Assembly: GCF_900143525.1 (NCBI RefSeq)
Contig: NZ_FREZ01000005.1
Span: forward strand, 124,003 to 188,002
Source: Ruegeria sp. Alg231-54
GTDB taxonomy: Bacteria; Pseudomonadota; Alphaproteobacteria; Rhodobacterales; Rhodobacteraceae
DNA length: 64,000 bases
Direction: 5' to 3'
This document shows positions 1-8,276 of this stretch, in pieces. Position 1 is the stretch's first letter. Each line of letters starts with the position of its first letter. The notes under the pieces were generated by a model. The model saw only the letters and a program-made list of their open reading frames with translations, did no database searches and was not told the DNA's origin. Both the position numbers and the translations under genes were made by a program.

Positions 1-1170
1 GCCTGCAAAAATGCCATAGTGACCCGCGCCGGGTTCGACGTGGCTTGCCTTTTTTGCATCCGGCAAACCGGTGCAGAGTTCAAGCGCGGCAATACACTGG
101 CCGGGCGCTGAGATATCATCATTTGAGCCTTCAACCGTTTTGACTGCAACATCGGTGATTTTGCCGATATCGACCTTGTGACCTGCGACAACGAACTCAT
201 TGCGGGCGATCTCGCGGTCTTTGAACACGCGCTCGACCGTGGAAAGGTAAAACTCGGCGGGCATGTCCATGACCGCCAGGTATTCATCGTAAAAGCGATT
301 ATGCGCATCGTGATCGGACGCTTCGCCCCGCATCACGCGCTGGATCTGATCGGTGAACGCTTTGGAGTGGCGATCCCCGTTCATCGACATGAAGGACGCC
401 AATTGCAGCAAGCCTGGATATACCATGCGGCCGACGCCTTTGTATTTGAAGCCGACGCGCTGGATCATGGTTTCTTCCAGCTGTCCCATGGTCACACGAC
501 GGCCGAAATCGGTCACGTCGGTCGGGGTTGCATCAGGGTCAACCGGACCACCGATCAGGGTCAATGTGTTGGGCTGGGCCTTGGGCTCGACCTCGGCCAG
601 ATAAGCGGTTGCGGCAAGCGTCAGAGGGGCGGGCTGGCAAACGGCAACAACATGAGTGTCCGGGCCCAGCTCTTTCATAAAATCGACAAGATACAGCGTG
701 TAATCCTCGACATCGAACTTGCCTTCGGAAACAGGGATATCACGCGCATTATGCCAGTCGGTTACGTAAACCTCACAATTGACCAGCAGACTTTTGACCG
801 TGGAACGCAACAAAGTCGCGTAGTGGCCGGACATTGGCGCCACCAACAGCACCTTGCGGGGTTGTTCTTCGCGTCCATTGACGCGAATATGGATCAGGTC
901 GCCAAATGGGCGCTCCATTACGGGAACAATATCAACAAGGTGGTCTTTGCCATCCTCACACGTGAACGTTCGAATACCCCAGTCCGGCTTTGCGATCATG
1001 CGCTGAAACGTGCGTTCGGTCACCTCGCCCCATGCAGCCATCATGCTGAACGCAGGATTGGGTATCATGGAAAACAGTGGGTAAGACGCCATAGCACTGG
1101 CAGTTGCACCCATCCATTGGTTCGTGTTGCGCATGGTTTCCATAAGGTCGTAGGTCATCATGTAGCGCAT
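1..1170 (-). CDS. phaZ: Intracellular polyhydroxyalkanoate depolymerase, 3' end outside the window
   Basis: The minus-strand frame is open from an ATG at 1170 to the window edge (390 codons), so the gene is partial; the family is usually a little over 400 residues. It should hydrolyse stored poly-3-hydroxybutyrate granules in the cytoplasm. Seen: an AVCQPAP segment, matching the cysteine nucleophile box of PhaZ1-type depolymerases, a YVTDWHNARD stretch typical of the family, and GAGHYGIF near the truncated end, probably carrying the catalytic His. An AGGAGG ribosome site lies just upstream of the chosen start. It is divergent from phaC, the usual arrangement in Rhodobacterales. Identification is firm; the last residues cannot be seen. 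Confidence 0.93.
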   Translation of the reverse strand, partial: MRYMMTYDLMETMRNTNQWMGATASAMASYPLFSMIPNPAFSMMAAWGEVTERTFQRMIAKPDWGIRTFTCEDGKDHLVDIVPVMERPFGDLIHIRVNGREEQPRKVLLVAPMSGHYATLLRSTVKSLLVNCEVYVTDWHNARDIPVSEGKFDVEDYTLYLVDFMKELGPDTHVVAVCQPAPLTLAATAYLAEVEPKAQPNTLTLIGGPVDPDATPTDVTDFGRRVTMGQLEETMIQRVGFKYKGVGRMVYPGLLQLASFMSMNGDRHSKAFTDQIQRVMRGEASDHDAHNRFYDEYLAVMDMPAEFYLSTVERVFKDREIARNEFVVAGHKVDIGKITDVAVKTVEGSNDDISAPGQCIAALELCTGLPDAKKASHVEPGAGHYGIFAG

Positions 1171-1245
1171 TTAGGGGGCCTCCTGGCTGCCGGTGTGAGT
1201 GTCGGACCATTCGTCGCTTTGCTCCCCAAGCCCACGACGATTATT

Positions 1246-1256
1246 CTGCATAGCAG
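1246..1256. promoter_or_regulatory. PhaR-type operator upstream of phaC
   Basis: CTGCATAGCAG is a perfect CTGC-N3-GCAG palindrome, the pattern described for PhaR binding in Rhodobacter. It lies 25 bp before the phaC start, in the phaZ/phaC divergent region. Function is inferred from the match and the position; the same pattern recurs before phaP. Confidence 0.55.
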
Positions 1257-1280
1257 CGAGGTTAAGGGGGAATTGTTAAA

Positions 1281-3083
1281 ATGACAACAAGTGAACACCG
1301 GACGCCGGAGCTATCCCCGGAACACCTTGAGAGGCTTAAAGAAAATATGGACAAGGTGGAGGAGCTTTCGAAGCGACTTGTTGATGCGATGTCGGGAAAG
1401 AAGGGTCATAACCCTGCTTTGGACGGTCCGAATCAAGAGCTTTATGCAAAGGCAGCATCGGCGTATTGGGCTGAAGCGATGCAAAATCCAGCTCGGCTTA
1501 TGGAGCAGCAGATCGAGTTCTGGGGCCAGTCTGTTATGAACTTTGCCGAGGCGCAGCAGGCGCTGGTGGGCAGCGAGGCAGAAGAGGCCGCATCCGGACC
1601 CCGGGACAAGCGGTTTTCCAACCCCTTGTGGGATACCAATCCGTATTTCAAATTCATCCGTCAGCAGTATCAGACAAATGCCGATGCCATCGCGCAGGCG
1701 GTGGCTTCGGTCGAGGATCTGGATGTGCAGGACAAGCAGCGGCTGGCGTTCTTCTCGCAGCAGATCATCGACATGATGTCGCCGACGAACTTTCTGGCGA
1801 CCAATCCGGATGCGTTGGAAAAGGCGGTCGAGACGGAAGGCCAGTCACTGATCCAGGGTCTGGAAAACCTGGTGGCCGATCTTGAGGCCAATGACGGTGA
1901 GATGGTTGTGAAGCTGGCCGATGACAGCGCCTTTGAGGTCGGCGGCAATATCGCGACGACGCCCGGCAATGTGGTCTATCGCAACCGGTTGATGGAGCTG
2001 ATCCAGTACAAGCCTGCGACCGAGACGGTGCACGAAACGCCGCTGGTGCTGTTCCCGCCCTGGATCAACAAGTTCTACATTCTGGACCTCAAGGCGCAGA
2101 ACAGCCTCATCAAATGGGTGACCGAGCAGGGCTATACCTTGTTTGTGGTCAGCTGGGTGAACGCCGATGAATCTCACGCCGATATCGGCATGGAGGATTA
2201 TATCCAGGACGGATTCCTGACCGCGATCGAAAAGGTCAAATCGATCTGCAAGGTCAAACAGGTCAACGCGGTCGGCTATTGCATCGCGGGCACCACGCTG
2301 AGCCTGACGCTGTCGCTGCTCAAGCAACGCGGCGACAAATCGATCAAATCGGCCACGTTCTTCACGGCCCTGACCGACTTTGGTGATCAGGGTGAGTTCA
2401 CGCCCTTCTTGCAGAACGACTTTGTGGACGGGATCGAGGATCAGATCTCGGAGGACGGGGTTCTGAAAGCGTGGATAATCGGGCGCACGATGTCGTTTCT
2501 GCGATCAAAGGACCTGATCTATGGGCCTGCGATCCGCAGTTATATGATGGGTGAGACACCGCCCGCGTTTGACCTGTTGTTCTGGAACGGGGACGGGGCC
2601 AATTTGCCCGGTCGTATGGCGGTCCAATACCTGCGCGGCCTGTGTCAGCGCAATGACTTCGTCACCGATGGGTTCGAATTGCTGGGGCATAAGCTGCATG
2701 TGCGCGACGTGGACGTGCCCCTGATGGCGATCACCTGTGAGACGGACCACATCGCGGCGTGGAAGGCGTGTTATCGCGGTGTGCAGCAGATGGGGTCGCG
2801 GTCGAAAAGCTTCATCGTTTCGGAATCGGGGCATATTGCAGGCATCGTGAACCCACCCAGCAAGAAGAAATACGGCCATTACACCAATACCGATCTGAAG
2901 GCAGATCCCGAGACCTGGCTGAAAGAGGCTACGTATCACGAAGGGTCTTGGTGGCCCCGGTGGGAGGCCTGGCTGAAGAAGCGGTCGGGCAAGCAGGTGC
3001 CCGCGCGCGCGCCCGGCGATTCGGGGCATCCCGCCCTGGCTCTGGCGCCAGGGACCTATGTGCAGGTCAAGGCAAGCGGTTGA
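1281..3083 (+). CDS. phaC: Class I poly(3-hydroxyalkanoate) polymerase
   Basis: This 600-residue protein polymerises (R)-3-hydroxyacyl-CoA into polyhydroxyalkanoate at the granule surface. The lipase-like box reads GYCIAG with the nucleophilic Cys at residue 334; Asp489 in the ETDHIAAW segment and His518 in SESGHIAG complete the expected Cys-Asp-His triad, with spacing like the Cupriavidus enzyme (319/480/508). The length suits class I, which needs no PhaE or PhaR subunit. The ATG at 1281 is preceded by a purine-rich AAGGGGGA stretch. The gene is divergent from phaZ and followed by the phasin gene. A PhaR-type palindrome just upstream suggests repression when no polymer is present. Confidence 0.96.
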   Translation: MTTSEHRTPELSPEHLERLKENMDKVEELSKRLVDAMSGKKGHNPALDGPNQELYAKAASAYWAEAMQNPARLMEQQIEFWGQSVMNFAEAQQALVGSEAEEAASGPRDKRFSNPLWDTNPYFKFIRQQYQTNADAIAQAVASVEDLDVQDKQRLAFFSQQIIDMMSPTNFLATNPDALEKAVETEGQSLIQGLENLVADLEANDGEMVVKLADDSAFEVGGNIATTPGNVVYRNRLMELIQYKPATETVHETPLVLFPPWINKFYILDLKAQNSLIKWVTEQGYTLFVVSWVNADESHADIGMEDYIQDGFLTAIEKVKSICKVKQVNAVGYCIAGTTLSLTLSLLKQRGDKSIKSATFFTALTDFGDQGEFTPFLQNDFVDGIEDQISEDGVLKAWIIGRTMSFLRSKDLIYGPAIRSYMMGETPPAFDLLFWNGDGANLPGRMAVQYLRGLCQRNDFVTDGFELLGHKLHVRDVDVPLMAITCETDHIAAWKACYRGVQQMGSRSKSFIVSESGHIAGIVNPPSKKKYGHYTNTDLKADPETWLKEATYHEGSWWPRWEAWLKKRSGKQVPARAPGDSGHPALALAPGTYVQVKASG

Positions 3084-3108
3084 TTCCAAATCATTCTGTG
3101 AAGATTTT

Positions 3109-3144
3109 CTGCATTGCAGCAAGAAAATTCTTGCAATGCTGCAA
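3109..3144. promoter_or_regulatory. Clustered PhaR-type operators upstream of phaP
   Basis: CTGCATTGCAG (3109-3119) is a perfect CTGC-N3-GCAG palindrome. It is followed by an overlapping dyad GCAAGAA-AA-TTCTTGC (3118-3133) and a TTGCAATGCTGCAA block (3131-3144). TGC/GCA-rich tandem sites ahead of a phasin gene are the classic target of the PHB-sensing repressor PhaR. The sites end about 70 bp before the phaP start. Confidence 0.6.
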
Positions 3145-3214
3145 TGCGGCATCCATATTGTCGTCAAGCTGATGAAAACCGGGGTGGGCCCGGTTCGGCA
3201 AAAGGATTTTAGAC

Positions 3215-3661
3215 ATGGCAAAGACGCAAGACTTCACCGCGACCCTGAAAGACGTTATGGGCGCGTTCCCCGTTGACACCACCGCTCTGGAAGGTGCTTT
3301 CAAATCGACCGCGACGCTGAACGAAAAGCTGTCGGGTGTTGCGCTGGAAGCGGCTGAAAAGTCGGCTGAGATTTCGAGTAAATGGACCAAGGACACCCTG
3401 GCCAAGCTGACCGAGATGTCGAAAGCCAAGGCAGAGCCTGCAGACTACGCCAAAGCGGCCACCGACTTCGCCAGCGCATCGGCTGAAGTTGCAGCTGAAA
3501 ACATGGCAGCCTTCGCAGAGATCGCAAAAAAAGTTCAGTCCGAAACCGTTGAGCTGCTGATGGCAGCTGGCAAAGACGTAGCCGAAGACACAACCGCGGC
3601 CGTTAAAAAAGCCACCAACGACGTGACCGCAGCTGCCAAGAAGGCAACTGCTGCCAAGTAA
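3215..3661 (+). CDS. phaP: Phasin, granule-associated protein
   Basis: This 148-residue, alanine- and lysine-rich, almost wholly helical protein matches the phasin family that coats polyhydroxybutyrate granules. Phasin features seen: amphipathic heptad-like stretches through the middle (ALEAAEKSAEIS, ASAEVAAENMAAF) and a basic Ala/Lys tail (AAAKKATAAK). It has no signal peptide and no cysteine. The gene follows phaC with its own operator-rich upstream region and ends at a strong terminator, so it is probably transcribed on its own at high level. The family call rests on composition and on context. Confidence 0.88.
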   Translation: MAKTQDFTATLKDVMGAFPVDTTALEGAFKSTATLNEKLSGVALEAAEKSAEISSKWTKDTLAKLTEMSKAKAEPADYAKAATDFASASAEVAAENMAAFAEIAKKVQSETVELLMAAGKDVAEDTTAAVKKATNDVTAAAKKATAAK

Positions 3662-3710
3662 GCAAACGCCGCGAGGCGCACCCACTCCTCCCAATCGGTG
3701 CTATCGCGCA

Positions 3711-3738
3711 GGGCAGGTCGAAAGACCTGCCCTTTCTT
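3711..3738 (+). terminator. Rho-independent terminator of phaP
   Basis: A 9-bp stem GGGCAGGTC/GACCTGCCC with a GAAA tetraloop is followed by TTTCTTTG. It ends the pha transcript and separates it from dusA. Confidence 0.85.
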
Positions 3739-3847
3739 TGTTGGCGGAGCGTCTTTTTGGTGCGCGTCTTGACCACAGTGCGCCCTCGGTTGCGAAACGC
3801 CGTCCGGTGCAGTAAGCCACTTATTTAGTGTACACCGAGACCCATCC

Positions 3848-4885
3848 ATGACCGCATCGTCAAACCCTGTTTTACAGCGCCAGTCGGCTTCAAACGTCCT
3901 TGTCGCCAAGGCTGCGAGGCTGTCGGTTGCGCCGATGATGGATTGGACAGACCGGCATTGCCGATTTGTGCACCGACTGCTCAGTCAGCAGACACTTCTA
4001 TACACGGAAATGGTAACCGCCCCAGCTTTGGTGCGGGGTGGCGCATTGCATTTGTTGGACTTCAGTTCGCAAGAACACCCCGTCGCGCTACAATTGGGCG
4101 GTTCAGACCCAGAGGAGGTGTCGCAGGCGGCCCGGTTGGGCGCGCAAGCGGGGTATGATGAGATCAACCTGAACTGCGGTTGTCCCTCAGATCGGGTGCA
4201 ATCGGGTACATTCGGGGCCGTCCTGATGAAAGATCCCGCCCGTGTTGCTGATTGCGTTGCCGCGATGCGCGACGCTGTTGATGTCGACGTTACGGTCAAA
4301 TGCCGTATTGGGGTCGATGATCAGAATCCGGAACAGGTTCTGCCTGAATTCCTGCAGGCCATTCATGCGGCCGGATGCCGACGCGTAACAATCCACGCGC
4401 GCAAGGCTTGGTTGCAAGGGCTTAGCCCTAAGGAAAACCGGGATATCCCCCCCTTGGACTATGATCTTGTGCATCGGATGAAAGCGGCGTTCCCGGACCT
4501 GCATATCTCGATCAATGGCGGTATCACGTCTCTGGAACAGGCAAAGGCGCAACTGGACGCCGGGCTGGACGGTGTCATGATTGGCCGTGCGGCCTATCAC
4601 CAACCCACGGATATTCTGGCCCAGGCGGATGCCATGATCTTCGGCAGTAGGCAGGTGGCCGACCCGATTGATGTCGTTCACAAAATGGTGCCCTATGTCG
4701 AAAACCACCTTGCCGGGGGCGGTCGTCTGCACCAGATCACGCGTCACATGCTGGGCCTGTTCGCCGGTCGTCCCGGTGCGCGCGCCTGGAGGCGGTCCCT
4801 GTCCGAGGGGGCGGTTCACGACGGGGCAGGTCCCGAGGTGATGCTGCGGGCGCTGGACAGCATCGCGCCTTTGGCGGAGGTTTGA
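3848..4885 (+). CDS. dusA: tRNA-dihydrouridine synthase A
   Basis: This 345-residue FMN- and NADPH-dependent enzyme reduces uridines in the D-loop of tRNA. The N-terminal APMMDWTDRHCR, the INLNCGCPS motif carrying the active-site Cys, and the SGTFGAVLM stretch are those of the DusA branch. TIHARKAWLQGLSP and ISINGGI follow, as expected for the TIM barrel, and the C-terminal helical RNA-binding part (TRHMLGLFAGRPGAR) is present. It lies between the pha terminator and a TauE/SafE gene, where phaR often sits in relatives; there is no metabolic link to either neighbour. Confidence 0.93.
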   Translation: MTASSNPVLQRQSASNVLVAKAARLSVAPMMDWTDRHCRFVHRLLSQQTLLYTEMVTAPALVRGGALHLLDFSSQEHPVALQLGGSDPEEVSQAARLGAQAGYDEINLNCGCPSDRVQSGTFGAVLMKDPARVADCVAAMRDAVDVDVTVKCRIGVDDQNPEQVLPEFLQAIHAAGCRRVTIHARKAWLQGLSPKENRDIPPLDYDLVHRMKAAFPDLHISINGGITSLEQAKAQLDAGLDGVMIGRAAYHQPTDILAQADAMIFGSRQVADPIDVVHKMVPYVENHLAGGGRLHQITRHMLGLFAGRPGARAWRRSLSEGAVHDGAGPEVMLRALDSIAPLAEV

Positions 4886-4925
4886 CAGGAACAGGATACG
4901 GCCAAATGGTCGATTTGGGGGGGTG

Positions 4926-5750
4926 ATGCCCGAGACGATGTTACTGGCCCAGATGCTGGGCCTTTTGCTTGTAATCGGGGCGCTGGCCGGTGTCTTGGCC
5001 GGAATGCTGGGTGTTGGCGGTGGGATCGTTTTGGTGCCAGCGTTTTTCTATGCGTTCCAAACACTTGGATATGGCGGCCCACAGTTGATGCAGCTGTGTC
5101 TTGCGACCTCGCTGGCAACCATCATCATCACCTCACTTCGATCCGTCTTGGCGCATAACAAGAAAGGCGCGGTGGACTGGGATATCCTGCGCGGCTGGGG
5201 GCCAGGAATTGCAGTGGGGGCCATTGTCGGCGTGCTGGTCGCCTCGGCGCTACGAACCGAAGCGTTGCAGGCGTTGTTCGGAGTGTTGGGTATGGTCATT
5301 GGTGCTTATCTGGGCTTGGGCAAATCGGAATGGCGGCTTGGTGATGCGATGCCAAAGGGCGTGAAGCGGGCCGTTTTGTCGCCTTCGGTCGGGTTCCTTT
5401 CAGTTCTGATGGGCATTGGCGGCGGCAGCTTTGGCGTGCCGCTGATGAGCCTGTTCAACACGCCCATCCACAGAGCGGTTGCAACGGCGGCCGGGTTTGG
5501 CGTGGTCATCGCCGTGCCTTCAGTTCTGGGCTTTCTGTTCTTGGACATTGCGCCTGAACACCGCCCGCCGTTTACAGTTGGCGCTGTAAATTTGATAGCA
5601 TTTGCAATTGTCGTGACCATGACGATGATCACCGCGACTTGGGGGGTGAAGCTGGCGCATGCGATGGACCCCAAGCCATTGAAGCGCGTGTTCGCGGTGT
5701 TTCTGACGCTGGTCGCCCTGAATATGCTGCGAAAGGCGCTGGGGCTATGA
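4926..5750 (+). CDS. TauE/SafE-family anion exporter
   Basis: About 274 residues with eight or so hydrophobic segments; sulfite/organosulfonate exporter (TauE/SafE, DUF81) type integral inner-membrane protein. The two glycine-rich half-repeats are visible: AGMLGVGGGIVLVPAFF near residue 30 and MGIGGGSFGVPLMS near residue 165. The start could be the GTG at 4923 or the adjacent ATG at 4926, behind a run of G's. The stop overlaps the next start as ATGA, so the oxygenase-like gene behind it is translationally coupled. The substrate cannot be read from sequence. Confidence 0.85.
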   Translation: MPETMLLAQMLGLLLVIGALAGVLAGMLGVGGGIVLVPAFFYAFQTLGYGGPQLMQLCLATSLATIIITSLRSVLAHNKKGAVDWDILRGWGPGIAVGAIVGVLVASALRTEALQALFGVLGMVIGAYLGLGKSEWRLGDAMPKGVKRAVLSPSVGFLSVLMGIGGGSFGVPLMSLFNTPIHRAVATAAGFGVVIAVPSVLGFLFLDIAPEHRPPFTVGAVNLIAFAIVVTMTMITATWGVKLAHAMDPKPLKRVFAVFLTLVALNMLRKALGL

Positions 5751-6529
5751 CCGATTTTTGGGACAAGGGCTGGATCAGGTTTCCACACGATCCGACACTT
5801 GCCCAATGGGTCGAACACGCTTTGCCGCAAGCCCGCGCCTCGGTTACAGATCCAACCTATGCGGAGTGGCTGGATTGCGAAGGCACGTGGTTCATCGGCG
5901 TGGATGCGCTGGATAACGATCCACAGGGCAGGGTGGGGCAATCAGACCTTTTATCAGGACAGGCGATGGACTTTATCGCCGAACATTACGGGCGGTTGCC
6001 ACTGCACAAGGGGCAAGTCTCGGTCGTTTATCCCGGTTATCCCCGCCCACGTCGTGGCGAAAACGAAGCCGCCTGCAGATACCGGCGGAACCGTGACGCG
6101 GCGCACGTGGACGGTTTGCGTCCGATGGGGCCGGATCGCCGACGACGGGTGGATGAGCCACACGCATGGATCCTCGGTATTCCATTAACCGAGGCCAGCG
6201 CGGATGCCGCACCGATGGTTCTGTGGGAAGGCAGCCACAAGATGCTGGGGGTAGCCTTTCAGCGTGCCATGGAAGGCCAACCCACGGACAGTCTGCACCA
6301 GATTGACATCACCGACATATATCAGACCGCCCGTCGTGAGGTGTTTGAAACCTGCCCCCGTATCGAACTGCCTGCAAAACCGGGTGAGGCCTATCTGCTG
6401 CATCGCCACTGCCTGCATGGTGTCGCACCCTGGGCCAAAGCGGCGACCGCCGGGCCGGATGGACGGATGTTCGCCTATTTTCGTCCGGAATGCGCGGGGG
6501 GAGTAGCCGAGTGGATCGAATCCCCGTAA
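5747..6529 (+). CDS. Fe(II)/2-oxoglutarate (PhyH-like) oxygenase-type protein
   Basis: 260 residues. The pattern is that of a double-stranded beta-helix oxygenase: AAHVDGL supplies the H-x-D pair, HRHCLHGVAPW about 130 residues on supplies the distal His, and GRMFAYFRPE offers an Arg where 2-oxoglutarate is normally held. This resembles phytanoyl-CoA dioxygenase-like proteins, but I do not recognise a characterised member, so the substrate is unknown. The ATG chosen at 5747 overlaps the TauE/SafE stop (ATGA), implying co-expression; an earlier in-frame start at 5639 would lie inside that gene and is rejected. Confidence 0.6.
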   Translation: MTDFWDKGWIRFPHDPTLAQWVEHALPQARASVTDPTYAEWLDCEGTWFIGVDALDNDPQGRVGQSDLLSGQAMDFIAEHYGRLPLHKGQVSVVYPGYPRPRRGENEAACRYRRNRDAAHVDGLRPMGPDRRRRVDEPHAWILGIPLTEASADAAPMVLWEGSHKMLGVAFQRAMEGQPTDSLHQIDITDIYQTARREVFETCPRIELPAKPGEAYLLHRHCLHGVAPWAKAATAGPDGRMFAYFRPECAGGVAEWIESP

Positions 6530-6562
6530 CCTGTTGCCATTATTCAGGTTTGGAGGTTTTTG

Positions 6563-7291
6563 ATGATTACGGTTCATACGCATTCTGAAGGGGCCCAGAT
6601 TGAGGTCGAGCTGTCCGGCGAAGTGACAAGCAAAGATTACAGCGAGACATTGGTCCCCGCGATCGAAGCGGCGTTAGAGGCTCATGATGCGGTGCGTCTG
6701 TTGGCGATCGTGCAGCCAGAGTTCAAAGGCTATGATCTTGGGGCCGCGTGGTCCGATACCAAGCTGGGTCTCAGCCACTGGCGCGGGTTTGACCGTATCG
6801 CAGTTGCGGCTGATCAGGGCTGGGTGCAGACCAGCATCCGTCTGGCCGCGCCGATTCTGCCATGCCCCGTTCAGGTGTTTGAACTTTCGGAACTTGAGGC
6901 CGCGCGCCGTTGGATGCGCGAGTCGCTGGGGGCCATTCATGTGACCGATCTGGGCGGACCCTGCGTGCAGATCAGCCTGATGGGCAAATTGGATCCCGAA
7001 GAGTACCAGCAGGCAGAGCGTGATCTGGATACATTGCTGAGTTCAAAGAACGGGTTCCGTCTGTTGATTGACCTGCGCGAGTTTGACGGCTGGCAGGGGC
7101 TGACCGCACTAGCCGCGCATTTCCGCCTGGCCCGAGGGCATGTGGGAATGCTGGATCGCGCCGCCATCGTCGGGGACAAAGCGTGGCAGCATATGGCGCA
7201 GCGTGTCGCCAGTCACGTTCTGCGTGCCCGCACGCAGTTCTTCCCTTCTGAGGATTTCGAAAACGCAAAATCCTGGCTTGCAGCCGGGTAA
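6563..7291 (+). CDS. Tandem SpoIIAA-like (STAS-fold) protein
   Basis: About 242 residues formed of two SpoIIAA-like repeats, roughly 1-120 and 123-242. Each begins with a short beta strand (ITVHTHSEGAQIEVELSGEV; CVQISLMGKLDPEEY) and includes a turn around DLGAAWSD or DLREFDGW, followed by FDRIAVAADQGW or LDRAAIVGDKAW. Such STAS-related proteins are cytoplasmic; no biochemical function is assigned to the family. The ATG at 6563 has a GGAGG site 6 bp upstream, better than the TTG at 6560. The gene stands alone and converges on the DUF1289 operon. Confidence 0.75.
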   Translation: MITVHTHSEGAQIEVELSGEVTSKDYSETLVPAIEAALEAHDAVRLLAIVQPEFKGYDLGAAWSDTKLGLSHWRGFDRIAVAADQGWVQTSIRLAAPILPCPVQVFELSELEAARRWMRESLGAIHVTDLGGPCVQISLMGKLDPEEYQQAERDLDTLLSSKNGFRLLIDLREFDGWQGLTALAAHFRLARGHVGMLDRAAIVGDKAWQHMAQRVASHVLRARTQFFPSEDFENAKSWLAAG

Positions 7292-7369
7292 GGCGGCGGC
7301 CGGCAGAGCGAAAGATTTCGCCTAGCTTTACCATTACGTAAGGTTGAATTTTCGGCTGTTTATTTTTTC

Positions 7370-7385
7370 TTGATCAGTCGGTCAA
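7370..7385. promoter_or_regulatory. TetR/BetI-like dyad in AT-rich DNA
   Basis: TTGATCAGTCGGTCAA has TTGA...TCAA ends and continues outward into T-run/A-run arms (7364-7390), typical of a TetR-family operator. No TetR-type gene is adjacent, and both flanking genes end here, so the dyad would control whatever starts between them. A poor -10-like TTAAAC lies 17 bp after the TTGATC. Confidence 0.4.
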
Positions 7386-7405
7386 AAAAAGATTAAACGT
7401 GTTTT

Positions 7406-7539
7406 AGTCTTCCGTATGACCACTTCGGAAGAACTTAAATGCTGAAGAGCGCCGCTGTGGGTTGCCACTCACTTACGCATGTCGTCGAACTTGATCCCCC
7501 CTCGGAGTTCAGACCGACCCGCAGCGGCGCGAATTCAGC
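7406..7539 (+). ncRNA. Candidate structured small RNA, orientation unproven
   Basis: Two hairpins follow one another. Hairpin 1 pairs TCTTCCG (7408-7414) with CGGAAGA (7426-7432). Hairpin 2 is long: GCTGAA (7441-7446) pairs with TTCAGC (7534-7539), and GCGCCGCTGTGGGT (7449-7462) pairs with ACCCGCAGCGGCGC (7517-7530) with one mismatch. Its 54-nt apical part contains an inner GAACT/AGTTC stem and a C6 run that could pair with Shine-Dalgarno sequences. The region lies between two convergent genes, so neither leader nor coding function explains it. I match no known RNA family. The strand is inferred from the dyad upstream. Confidence 0.45.
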
Positions 7540-7559
7540 CAAAAAGCCAGAAGTAGATA

Positions 7560-7793
7560 TCAGGATTTGTTCATACGCGCAGCTCGTCCACCGCGACGTT
7601 TGGCAAGGCGGGGTTTGCGCGCAGGCAGATCTTCCATGATTTCGGCACGCTCAACGCTGTCCATTTTCGACCAGCGCGTGATCTCATCAATTGTGCGATA
7701 ACAACCGGTACAGATGCGCTCTGTCGGGTGCACGACGCATATCTGGATGCAAGGGCTCTCGACCTCGTTCCTTTTCCAGACCATGTTTGTCAT
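7560..7793 (-). CDS. DUF1289 family small cysteine protein
   Basis: 77 residues. The N-terminal half carries the DUF1289 signature ESPCIQICVVHPTERICTGCYRTIDEI with four cysteines, followed by W-x-K-M (TRWSKMDSVERAEIM). The cysteine spacing suggests metal or Fe-S binding, which is inference. The C-terminus is strongly basic (RKPRLAKRRGGRAARMNKS) and may touch nucleic acid. It is the last gene of the ccmI-ruvX-DUF1289 transcript, 18 bp after ruvX. An alternative start at Met4 is possible because the upstream ribosome site is weak. Confidence 0.85.
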   Translation of the reverse strand: MTNMVWKRNEVESPCIQICVVHPTERICTGCYRTIDEITRWSKMDSVERAEIMEDLPARKPRLAKRRGGRAARMNKS

Positions 7794-7811
7794 CGGTATA
7801 CCCCGTTGCCC

Positions 7812-8276
7812 TTAAAGAAAGCGCAGCCTATCCAGCGCTCCTTGTAGAATATAGCCTGCCGCGACGTGATCGATAACCTGTCCGCGACGTTTTCGTGACG
7901 TATCCGCCTCAAGAAGTGCCTTTTCCGCCGCGACTGTGCTTAGCCGTTCGTCCCAGAAGCTGATTGAAACCTCGGTCAGACGTGACAGATTTCGGGCAAA
8001 AGCGCGGGTCGATTGGCACCGGGGGCCTTCGGTGCCGTCCATGTTTTTGGGCAGGCCGAGTACGACACCACCAATCTCTCGGTCCGCGATGATGTCCAGC
8101 AATCGGGCCGAATCCAGGGTGAATTTCTTGCGTCGCACGGTCTCAAGCGGGCTGGCCACGCCGCGCATCCGGTCGGACACGGCCACGCCGATGGTCTTTT
8201 CGCCCAGATCCAACCCCATCAGGGCAGTCATAGGGGGCAATGCGGCGGCGAAGTCTTCGAACTCGTCGTAAATCAT
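7812..8276 (-). CDS. ruvX: RuvX/YqgF-type putative Holliday junction resolvase
   Basis: 154 residues with the RNase H-like fold of the YqgF family. GLDLGEKTIGVAVSD near residue 20 holds the first catalytic Asp, VVLGLPKNMDGTEG is the second family block, and WDERLSTVAAEKALLEAD the third, followed by a conserved DHVAAGYILQG. In E. coli the protein is tied to 16S rRNA 5' processing as well as resolvase activity. The start at 8276 overlaps the ccmI stop by 4 bp (ATGA), so the two are translationally coupled; the longer frame up to 8423 lies inside ccmI. Confidence 0.9.
   Translation of the reverse strand: MIYDEFEDFAAALPPMTALMGLDLGEKTIGVAVSDRMRGVASPLETVRRKKFTLDSARLLDIIADREIGGVVLGLPKNMDGTEGPRCQSTRAFARNLSRLTEVSISFWDERLSTVAAEKALLEADTSRKRRGQVIDHVAAGYILQGALDRLRFL

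Noticed and set aside
178..1284. Long plus-strand frame of 368 codons opposite phaZ
   Set aside because: The minus-strand phaZ frame has a ribosome site and family motifs; the plus frame is its antisense shadow.
7439..7639. 66-codon plus frame through the structured RNA region
   Set aside because: A GGAAGAA-like site precedes it, but it crosses the stem sequence and runs into the DUF1289 gene on the other strand, so RNA structure is the better explanation.
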